Source of the DNA: Cyclobacteriaceae bacterium | GTDB lineage: Bacteria; Bacteroidota; Bacteroidia; Cytophagales; Cyclobacteriaceae | Assembly: GCA_029880385.1 (NCBI GenBank) | Contig: JAOUOM010000184.1 | Location: 1-5,538 of the forward strand | Length of the DNA: 5,538 nucleotides | Direction of reading: 5' to 3' | Part shown: positions 1 through 5,431 of the stretch, one piece after another | Numbering within the stretch: the first letter of the stretch is position 1 | How the letters are laid out: every line of letters begins with the position of its first letter | The notes under the pieces: generated by a model | What the model was told of the DNA's origin: nothing | Database searches by the model: none | Seen by the model: the letters and a program-made list of their open reading frames with translations, nothing else | Position numbers and translations under genes: made by a program

Positions 1-590
1 CGAATGGTATTAACCAAAACCGTGCGCTTACGAAACGTATCCTTTATTTCCGGGTTTACGATCAGGTCCAGGTAACGCTGACGGTAACGTTGCTCGGGAT
101 CGGTAAAGGCATCCCAGGTTTTTTTATTTCCCTCCTCATCGGTGGCTTCTTTTACGATAGGCAAAGGCCTCAGGGATTTGGTAAGCAACGTAAATTCCGT
201 CACATGGATGGATATTTCCCCTACTTGAGTAGTGAAAACAAAGCCTTTAATCCCAATAATATCCCCTATGTCAAGTTTCTTTTTAAATACTTCATTATAA
301 AGCGACTTGTCATCCCCGGGACAGATGTCATCACGTCTGATGTAAATCTGGATACGACCTGTGGCATCCTGGATTTCGGCAAAAGATGCCGATCCCATGA
401 TCCGCCGGCTCATCAGGCGGCCAGCAATGGAGATGTTTTTGTAATCGGTCTTGACCCGCTCATAATTGTCGGCGATATCCCGTGCGGTTACATTTACATG
501 AAATAAAGCCGCCGGATAGGGCTCTATCCCCATCTTAATCAATTCTTCCCGCTCTTTTCTCCGTTGTAATTCTTGCTCGCTTAACTGCAT
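1..590 (-). CDS. lysS: Lysyl-tRNA synthetase (class II), N-terminal part, cut by the window edge
   Basis: LysRS charges tRNA-Lys with lysine using ATP in the cytoplasm. The 196 codons present begin MQLSEQELQRRKE, followed by a GIEPYPA segment (residues 21-27). An OB-fold tRNA anticodon-binding domain follows, with GRLMSRRIMG (57-66) and SFAEIQDATGRIQIYI (69-84). The LysRS signature RYRQRYLDL lies at 168-176, and reading stops at ...RTVLVNTI, before the class II catalytic motifs. The full protein is normally about 500 residues, so some 300 codons lie outside the window. The start at 590 fits the family's usual N-terminus. Its ATG is 3 bases after the proline dehydrogenase stop, with AAAGG directly abutting the ATG rather than a spaced Shine-Dalgarno. 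It is therefore probably co-transcribed with that gene and perhaps translationally coupled. No sign of damage is visible. Confidence 0.96.
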   Translation of the reverse strand, partial: MQLSEQELQRRKEREELIKMGIEPYPAALFHVNVTARDIADNYERVKTDYKNISIAGRLMSRRIMGSASFAEIQDATGRIQIYIRRDDICPGDDKSLYNEVFKKKLDIGDIIGIKGFVFTTQVGEISIHVTEFTLLTKSLRPLPIVKEATDEEGNKKTWDAFTDPEQRYRQRYLDLIVNPEIKDTFRKRTVLVNTI

Positions 591-593
591 CCT

Positions 594-1778
594 TTATTTA
601 TTTGCTTTTCTACGTTCAATTTCCTTTTTTATCAATATAAATTCACGCCCCGACTGTCCCTTTATGGCCGAATTTTCCTCAGCCCGCCGAAACAGGTACG
701 GCAATACTTTTTCCACCGGACCATAGGGTACATATTTCGAAACGTTATACCCCTCCTTTGCCAGATTAAATGAAATATTATCACTCATGCCCAGCAATTG
801 GGAAAAATACACACGCTCATCGTTTCGCTTCAATCCTTTCGCCTCCATCAATCCGGCCAGTAGTGCACAGGACATTTCATTGTGTGTCCCCGAACATACA
901 GAAAAACGGTCGATGTGATCCAGGATAAATTCCTGCGCCAGGTTATAATCCCTGTCAGTCGCAGCTTTATCTGCCTGGATCGGGTCACGGTAGCCTTTTT
1001 CTTCGGCGCGTTCCCGTTCTTTTTCCATATACGCGCCACGCACCAGCTTAGCCGCAAAAAAACAGCCCTCTGCCGTCAGGTCCGCATACCCCTGTTTCAT
1101 TTTTTCCAGTGCATCATGCCGGTAAAACTGGTACGTAATATAGACCACCGGCCGCTCCCGGTTAAATTTCCGCATCAGGTCGTAGGCAATACCATCGATC
1201 ACATCCTGTATCCAGGACTCCTCTGCATCGATCATAAACCTGAGCCCGTTATCGTATGCCCGCTTGGCAATGGCTTCCACCCTGGCTTTGAATGCCTCAA
1301 ACCGGGCAGCCTCACCGGGTTTCAGGGTTTTGCCTTCCTGCACCCTGGCCATCAGTTCGCGACTGCCCAATCCGGTCAGTTTAACGACACAAAAGGCAAT
1401 GTTGGGGTTTTCCTTTGCGAAATCGGCTACGCGCAGGGCCTCGTCCCTTGTGAAATCAAAGCTTGCCTCGTCTTCCTGTCCTTCTGCTGAAAAGTCGAGG
1501 ATAGTCCGGACATGGTACCTGCCCAAATGGTCAATTGTTTTTTCACATTTGTCGATTGCTTCCCCGCCGCAAAACTGGTCAAACATCGTGGAACGGATCA
1601 GGCCCTTTACCGGTAGTTTTAGTTTCAATGCCAGGCTGGTGAGGGCCGTGCCCACCCTTACCAGTAACGGGTTGTTCATCGATGCAAAAATGAAATGGGT
1701 CTTTTTGAGTTCCCGGTCGCTTTTTGCCTCAAATGCGACTGAGGTATCATCAAATGTAAGCAGGTTTTCTGTTGTCAT
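594..1778 (-). CDS. Proline dehydrogenase (monofunctional, FAD-dependent)
   Basis: It oxidises L-proline to 1-pyrroline-5-carboxylate with FAD, passing electrons to the respiratory quinone pool; this is the first step of proline catabolism. The frame is open to 1847, but I choose the ATG at 1778 (MTTENLL). The 23 upstream codons do not resemble the family, and a -7 promoter box lies inside them. The result is 394 aa. Family landmarks, with E. coli PutA counterparts recalled from the family: K133 in KLTGLG (K329), D184 in IDAEE (D370), Q217 in YITYQ, Y250 in KLVRGAYME (Y437), Y349 in SKYVPYGP (Y540), the substrate-carboxylate arginine pair R364-R365 in PYLFRRAEEN (R555/R556), and E368. There is no P5C dehydrogenase or DNA-binding domain, so it is not a bifunctional PutA. 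The C-terminal signature is close to that of eukaryotic PRODH. It is transcribed divergently from aroB and leads into lysS. Confidence 0.95.
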   Translation of the reverse strand: MTTENLLTFDDTSVAFEAKSDRELKKTHFIFASMNNPLLVRVGTALTSLALKLKLPVKGLIRSTMFDQFCGGEAIDKCEKTIDHLGRYHVRTILDFSAEGQEDEASFDFTRDEALRVADFAKENPNIAFCVVKLTGLGSRELMARVQEGKTLKPGEAARFEAFKARVEAIAKRAYDNGLRFMIDAEESWIQDVIDGIAYDLMRKFNRERPVVYITYQFYRHDALEKMKQGYADLTAEGCFFAAKLVRGAYMEKERERAEEKGYRDPIQADKAATDRDYNLAQEFILDHIDRFSVCSGTHNEMSCALLAGLMEAKGLKRNDERVYFSQLLGMSDNISFNLAKEGYNVSKYVPYGPVEKVLPYLFRRAEENSAIKGQSGREFILIKKEIERRKANK

Positions 1779-1796
1779 TGTAGGGTTATAAAGGCG

Positions 1797-1804
1797 CAAA
1801 GATA
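1797..1804 (-). promoter_or_regulatory. Candidate Bacteroidota -7 promoter box for proline dehydrogenase-lysS
   Basis: On the minus strand this reads TATCTTTG, a full match to the Bacteroidota -7 consensus TAnnTTTG. It ends 18 bases before the ATG at 1778, implying a 5' leader of roughly a dozen bases. No convincing -33 TTG lies at the usual spacing. The nearest TTGG is 26 bases upstream of the box, which is too far, and the intervening sequence is an A-run. Confidence 0.45.
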
Positions 1805-1855
1805 GTATGCTAGTCCCTTTATTTTTTAATCCAACCGAAAGTATCAAAAGCCGTG

Positions 1856-1863
1856 TATTTTTG
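1856..1863 (+). promoter_or_regulatory. Candidate Bacteroidota -7 promoter box for aroB
   Basis: TATTTTTG matches TAnnTTTG exactly and ends 5 bases before the aroB ATG at 1869. Transcription starting at the usual distance would begin at or next to the start codon, giving a leaderless or nearly leaderless mRNA. That would agree with the absence of a Shine-Dalgarno sequence. I see no good -33 TTG at the expected distance. The box lies back to back with the proline dehydrogenase promoter, the two boxes being about 50 bases apart. Confidence 0.5.
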
Positions 1864-1868
1864 CGGCA

Positions 1869-2912
1869 ATGTTTACGCTACCAGACTATATCCAATTGAC
1901 GGAAGACCCTTCCGAAACACTCAATCAGCTGGTCAGGCAACTATCACCTGATACCGTGGGGATCATTGTGGATGAAAACACGGCACGGCATTGCCTGCCA
2001 AAATTTACACCTGATTTTCCCTACTTTCTGATTGAAATCCACAGTGGTGAAAAAGAAAAAAACCTGGCTACCTGCGACCTGATCTGGCAGGAGCTGACCC
2101 GCCAAAATTGTACGCGGAAATCCCTGGTCATCAACCTTGGCGGAGGCGTCATAGGTGATATGGGTGGTTTTTCGGCAGCTACGTTCAAACGAGGCATTCG
2201 TTTTATCAATATCCCCACCACACTTCTCTCCCAGGTTGATGCCAGCATCGGAGGAAAACTAGGGGTGGATTTTCATGGCCTGAAAAACCACATAGGTGTT
2301 TTTCAATTGCCCGACAAGGTGCTGATATGGGAAGGTTTTCTGGAAACCCTTCCGGCGCGTGAATTGCGCTCCGGCTTTGCTGAGGTGATCAAACATGGCC
2401 TGATCCGCGATAAACACTATTGGAATGCCCTGCTCGAAAAGGATTTTCCCGATAATATAGACTGGAAACCTATCATCCGAAAGTCGGTAGAACTTAAAAA
2501 CGACGTGGTACAGGAAGATCCGACAGAAAAAGGCCTCCGGAAAATACTCAACTTTGGCCATACGCTGGGACATGGCATCGAAACCTGGTACCTCAACTCC
2601 GGCCGTGACATCCTGCATGGGGAAGCCATCGCGGCAGGCATGATCTTGGAAAGCCACCTCTCCATGCAAAAAGGTCTGTTGAGGGCAGACGAACTGGAAG
2701 AAATTACGGCCTATATTCTGGGCATATACCCCGGTCTGTCCGAATTTCCTCCCGAAGAGGAACTATACGGGCTACTGGCACAGGACAAAAAAAACGAAGG
2801 AAAAACCATCCTGTTTTCACTGATCAGGGGCATAGGCGACTGTGCTTTCGACATAACCGTGGAAAACAAGGAGATCAGACAGGCATTGGCATACTACCGG
2901 GCGATCAAATAA
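1869..2912 (+). CDS. aroB: 3-dehydroquinate synthase
   Basis: It converts DAHP to 3-dehydroquinate, step 2 of the shikimate pathway, using NAD+ and a divalent metal (usually zinc or cobalt) in the cytoplasm. It has 347 residues, close to the family norm of about 350. The N-terminal nucleotide-binding half carries GEKEKN (60-65), the glycine-rich INLGGGVIGDMGGF (88-101) and INIPTTLLSQVDASIGGK (113-130), followed by HGLKNHIGVF (136-145). The metal ligands by family knowledge are all present: E172 in GFAEVIKHG, H231 in LNFGHTLGHGIE, and H250 in LHGEAIAAGM. K130 and K139-N140 are the usual substrate-phosphate and ring contacts. The start at 1869 is chosen because the family's N-terminal strand follows it and a promoter box sits directly upstream. 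aroA lies downstream on the same strand, separated by 216 bp, and a terminator-like hairpin follows this gene, so the two aro genes may be transcribed separately. Confidence 0.97.
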   Translation: MFTLPDYIQLTEDPSETLNQLVRQLSPDTVGIIVDENTARHCLPKFTPDFPYFLIEIHSGEKEKNLATCDLIWQELTRQNCTRKSLVINLGGGVIGDMGGFSAATFKRGIRFINIPTTLLSQVDASIGGKLGVDFHGLKNHIGVFQLPDKVLIWEGFLETLPARELRSGFAEVIKHGLIRDKHYWNALLEKDFPDNIDWKPIIRKSVELKNDVVQEDPTEKGLRKILNFGHTLGHGIETWYLNSGRDILHGEAIAAGMILESHLSMQKGLLRADELEEITAYILGIYPGLSEFPPEEELYGLLAQDKKNEGKTILFSLIRGIGDCAFDITVENKEIRQALAYYRAIK

Positions 2913-3063
2913 ACAGGTTTTCGCTTTCCTCCCTGTTTTTTTTCTCCTTTACGATGGAATTGTCATTTTTATTCAACCCAATTTTGGGAACTGTGATCAA
3001 AAATGCAAATACGCCAATTACCGCTGTAAATAGAAATGCAAAGATGTTTTTTGTGAATGACAT
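2905..3063 (-). CDS. Possible small single-pass membrane protein, 52 aa, convergent with aroB
   Basis: I do not recognise this protein. The minus-strand ORF starts at ATG 3063 and ends at TGA 2905-2907. The product starts MSFTKNIFAF and has an uninterrupted hydrophobic stretch at about residues 7-25 (rich in F, V, I, L and A), then PKIG and a highly charged hydrophilic tail (KNDNS, KEKKNREESEN) ending NLFI. That is the layout of a small anchored protein with a short N-terminus and a polar tail of about 25 residues. Its 3' end overlaps the aroB 3' end by 8 bases, tail to tail, and covers the hairpin after aroB. The sequence upstream of the ATG (CAGAAAATACT) is A-rich without a clear Shine-Dalgarno, and I see no strong promoter. 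The charged tail comes partly from A-rich terminator sequence, so part of it could be coincidental. Nearly the whole aroB-aroA gap is covered by this ORF, which argues mildly for a real gene. Confidence 0.45.
   Translation of the reverse strand: MSFTKNIFAFLFTAVIGVFAFLITVPKIGLNKNDNSIVKEKKNREESENLFI
2911..2943 (+). terminator. Terminator-like hairpin directly after aroB
   Basis: AAACAGG (2911-2917) and CCTGTTT (2932-2938) form a perfect 7-bp stem with a 14-base loop. The 3' arm runs into eight consecutive T (2936-2943). The stem begins inside the aroB stop codon. The stem is short and only moderately GC-rich, so efficiency is uncertain. It overlaps the 3' end of the convergent small ORF at 2905-3063. 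Confidence 0.5.
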
Positions 3064-3128
3064 AGTATTTTCTGGACTAATTGTTAACCTAAATAGTTGT
3101 AACCGATAATCGAATAAGTACCTTTTTT

Positions 3129-4346
3129 ATGGATTTACATATTTCCCGTTTCACTACCCAACTTTCAGGCCAAATTCAACTTACCTCATCGAAAAGTGAA
3201 AGCAACCGTGCCTTGATCATGAATGCACTGAGCAGTGGGCTTGACCTCCAAAACCTGTCCGATGCACGTGACACACAAACGATGCTTACACTATTGAAGA
3301 ACGACAAAATGGTATGGGATGTTCTTGACGCCGGGACGACCATGCGCTTTTGTACGGCCTTGTTGGCAATAATTGGTAATGGACAGGAAATAACCGGTAC
3401 TGAACGGATGAAGCAACGCCCCATTGGCCTGCTGGTAGAGGCTCTCCGCCAAATAGGGGCTAAAATTGATTACCTGGGGGAAGAAGGCTACCCTCCCCTC
3501 AAAATCCATAAAGTAAATACCCAGTTGCGCCGGCACATTACCATACCAGGCACGATCAGCAGCCAGTTTATCAGTGCACTGCTCATGATCGCCCCACGAT
3601 TGCCACAGGGGCTTACCCTCGAACTCACAGGCACCATTTTCAGTCGTCCCTACATCGAAATGACCCTCGGCCTGATGAGTCATTTTGGTATTACCCACAC
3701 ATGGCAGGACAACCTGATCACCGTACCTGCCCAAACGTACCAGCCAAATCATTACCGGATCGAAAGTGACTGGTCGGGTGCCAGCTACTGGTACAGCATG
3801 GTCGCTCTAAATCCTGGTGCGGCCATCACCTTGCGTGGGCTCAATCAGACCAGCTACCAGGGTGACCAGGCCATCGTGGGCATCATGGCATCGCTGGGGG
3901 TAGGCACCACCTTCACACCCGAAGGCGTTGCACTTCGGCACCAGGCCGTCCCGGTTACAGAACTGACACTCGATTTTATCAAATGCCCCGACCTGGCCCA
4001 AACGGTGATGGTGACAGCTGCACTTCAGGGTGTCACCCTGCATATGACCGGGCTCGAAAGTCTGCGTATCAAAGAAACCGACCGTATCGGTGCCATGCAG
4101 GCCGAGCTGACGAAATTGGGGGCAACACTCAGCGAATCCCCCAAGGGATGGACCATGACACCCGGCAAGGCTCCGGAAGGTATCCCGGTGATCGAAACCT
4201 ACGAAGACCACCGAATGGCCATGGCCTTTGCACCCGTAGCCATGGTGCGCGACATCCGGATTCTCGACAAGGAAGTGGTCAACAAATCCTACCCGGCATT
4301 CTGGAACGACCTGCAGCAGGCAGGTATACAGTTTCATAAAATTTGA
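3129..4346 (+). CDS. aroA: 3-phosphoshikimate 1-carboxyvinyltransferase (EPSP synthase)
   Basis: It transfers the enolpyruvyl group of PEP to shikimate-3-phosphate, step 6 of the shikimate pathway, in the cytoplasm. It has 405 residues, slightly shorter than the 427 of E. coli AroA. Motifs by residue: SKSESNRALI (21-30; K22, S23 and R27 fall at the same positions as in E. coli), DAGTTMRF (67-74), MKQRPIG (94-100; R97 matches PEP-binding R124), SSQFISALL (144-152), SRPYIEMTL (172-180), CPDLAQT (286-292; D288 matches catalytic D313), KETDRIGAM (315-323; E316 matches E341 and R319 matches R344), YEDHRMAMA (358-366; R362 matches R386) and NKSYPAFW (385-392; K386 matches K411). The loop usually written NAG-TAMRP reads DAG-TTMRF here, while the glycine matching E. 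coli G96 is kept. The start is immediately followed by the first conserved strand. It is convergent with the unknown gene at 4494-5162. Confidence 0.97.
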   Translation: MDLHISRFTTQLSGQIQLTSSKSESNRALIMNALSSGLDLQNLSDARDTQTMLTLLKNDKMVWDVLDAGTTMRFCTALLAIIGNGQEITGTERMKQRPIGLLVEALRQIGAKIDYLGEEGYPPLKIHKVNTQLRRHITIPGTISSQFISALLMIAPRLPQGLTLELTGTIFSRPYIEMTLGLMSHFGITHTWQDNLITVPAQTYQPNHYRIESDWSGASYWYSMVALNPGAAITLRGLNQTSYQGDQAIVGIMASLGVGTTFTPEGVALRHQAVPVTELTLDFIKCPDLAQTVMVTAALQGVTLHMTGLESLRIKETDRIGAMQAELTKLGATLSESPKGWTMTPGKAPEGIPVIETYEDHRMAMAFAPVAMVRDIRILDKEVVNKSYPAFWNDLQQAGIQFHKI

Positions 4347-4380
4347 TTATTTCACAACCGGTTATCCGGACAGTATGTGA

Positions 4381-4495
4381 CACAGGCTCAAAAAGCCAAA
4401 TGCGAAAAGCAGGGATTGCAGTGAAGCGGCGAGTCCAGATGCAGCTGGCAGAAAGGCACTTTGGCGCATAACTGCTAGACTATTAGACATCTGTT
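4381..4495. repeat. Diverged, possibly truncated copy of the island's intergenic repeat (left copy)
   Basis: This non-coding segment after aroA shares ordered short blocks with 5334-5422, in the same orientation. CACAGGC (4381-4387) is followed exactly 28 bases later by TTGCAGTGAA (4416-4425), the identical spacing to the right copy. Then come CAGAA..GGCACT (ending 4460) and TCTGTT (4490-4495), which overlaps the stop of the 222-aa ORF. The 28 bases between the first two blocks show no similarity to the right copy. The distances after TTGCAGTGAA differ from the right copy by about 26 bases overall. The segment also contains GCCAAA (4395-4400) and TTTGGC (4460-4465), a 6-base inverted pair. 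Upstream, 4347-4380 holds only a small CCGG-TTAT-CCGG palindrome (about 4358-4369). I see no clear aroA terminator: GGCT-CAAAA-AGCC (4385-4397) is short and lacks a T-tract. Confidence 0.45.
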
Positions 4496-5162
4496 AATTA
4501 TAGGTGTTGGCCGTTGCTTGTTCAGGGGTAGTTCCTATTTCGTTATGATAAACTGTGGCAAAACCCCATCCGTTTATTTTTGTTCCACTTGTTTCTCGAA
4601 GGTTTTTGTTAAGATGAGTGAAGTAGATTACACGATATGTCCTTTCCAAATCTTTGATGATGTAACAAGGTGAAACCATGTTCGAGGTGATGTAATTGCA
4701 GATATACGCTGTATCACCTTGAGATAGATTAACAGGAGACCTTTTTCCAGGAGCTAATGTTCTTGTACCTTTTACTCTCTTTCGTTCAGAGTTAATCAGC
4801 AATTCAATTTTAGGATCGAACTTTATAATCTTTACAAACTCTTGATTTTCGATACATAATTTGAGATGTCGTTTGATATCGGTTTTTCTGAATTTCAGTC
4901 CTTTTGAAACTGCAAAAAACTGAAATTCCTCAAATATTATTTTCAGGTCATCTTTCGAGTAAGTTCTCCAGTTATCAAAAATTCGATCATCCAGAAGTTC
5001 AAAAGGGTTAACGTGATTGTCGAGATTTTCGGAATAATCGCTTGACCACTTAAATGTCCAGTAAATGCGGTCGTTACCAAACATCTGATGTATTCCAAGC
5101 TTTCGAAATACAATGTTGTCGTTCAACCAATTCTTAACTGTGTTTCGTAGTTCATTTTCCAT
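4494..5162 (-). CDS. Hypothetical protein, 222 aa, unknown function
   Basis: I do not recognise this protein. It begins MENELRNTVKNWL and ends TTPEQATANTYN. It has no signal peptide or membrane segment and is rich in charged and aromatic residues. The N-terminal part looks mainly helical with aromatic motifs (IYWTFKW around 33-39, IFDNW around 61-65, and an EEFQFFAVSKGLKFRKTDI stretch around 98-116). A basic linker around 147-165 (ERKRVKGTRTLAPGKRSP) leads to a probable beta-rich C-terminal part with GDTAYICNYI, CYIIKD, YRVIYFTHL and GWGFATVYHNEIG. This suggests two domains. Composition differs sharply from the neighbours: by hand count 14 of 60 bases are G or C at 4801-4860, against 37 of 60 in aroA at 3841-3900. 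The ORF is flanked on both sides by related non-coding repeats. It is probably a horizontally acquired accessory gene; any defence, toxin or immunity role would be a guess. The length and lack of disruption support it being real. Confidence 0.75.
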   Translation of the reverse strand: MENELRNTVKNWLNDNIVFRKLGIHQMFGNDRIYWTFKWSSDYSENLDNHVNPFELLDDRIFDNWRTYSKDDLKIIFEEFQFFAVSKGLKFRKTDIKRHLKLCIENQEFVKIIKFDPKIELLINSERKRVKGTRTLAPGKRSPVNLSQGDTAYICNYITSNMVSPCYIIKDLERTYRVIYFTHLNKNLRETSGTKINGWGFATVYHNEIGTTPEQATANTYN

Positions 5163-5192
5163 TGAATGTGGATTTACGATTGCCCCAATGAT

Positions 5193-5422
5193 GCCTAACG
5201 ATCAAATATGGCGAGTGTCCATATCCTTTCTAAACAGCACTAATATAGTGAAATCTGCCGAAGTTCACAACGGTTCCAAATGACACTGCGTTCTGAAAGT
5301 CAAAATCTACTGCGAGCAGAAGTTAGTAGAAAGCACAGGCGTTTCTCAGCGGCAGATTCACGGTCGAGTTGCAGTGAAACCAGCCAGAATGCACTAAGAC
5401 ATATGCCCGATCAGCGTCTGTT
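5193..5422. repeat. Structured intergenic repeat between the two unknown minus-strand genes (right copy)
   Basis: This 269-bp gap (5163-5431) appears non-coding and is less AT-rich than the adjacent ORFs. It starts near GCCTAAC (5193-5199). It contains a long-range inverted repeat, AATCTGCCG (5252-5260) with CGGCAGATT (5350-5358), extended by GTG/CAC across one bulged A. Nested inside is TCTACT/AGTAGA (5306-5311 and 5325-5330) around a 13-base loop. CACAGGC (5334-5340), TTGCAGTGAA (5369-5378), CCAGAATGCACT (ending 5395) and TCTGTT (5417-5422) recur in the same order in the left copy at 4381-4495. On the minus strand it begins just after the stop codon of the right-edge gene and ends shortly before the start of the 222-aa ORF. 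Confidence 0.5.
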
Positions 5423-5431
5423 GCGATCCGT

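Noticed and set aside
90..506. Plus-strand open frame of 138 codons opposite lysS
   Set aside because: It is antisense to a clear LysRS coding frame with conserved motifs, and its translation has no family character.
1779..1847. Upstream extension of the proline dehydrogenase frame to ATG 1847
   Set aside because: The extra 23 codons lack family similarity and overlap a perfect -7 promoter box. The start at 1778 gives the usual N-terminus and length.
3097..3126. TTG-19 bases-TACCTTTT upstream of aroA as a promoter
   Set aside because: Spacing and boxes resemble the Bacteroidota pattern, but the last base of the -7 box is T rather than G. The box ends only 2 bases before the ATG, so transcription would start at or inside the start codon. 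It is kept as a note only.
4385..4397. GGCT-CAAAA-AGCC as the aroA terminator
   Set aside because: The stem has only four pairs and no T-run follows on either strand.
5203..5210. CATATTTG on the minus strand as a -7 box for the 222-aa ORF
   Set aside because: It has one mismatch to TAnnTTTG in a conserved position and no -33 TTG at a good distance. It is too weak to list.
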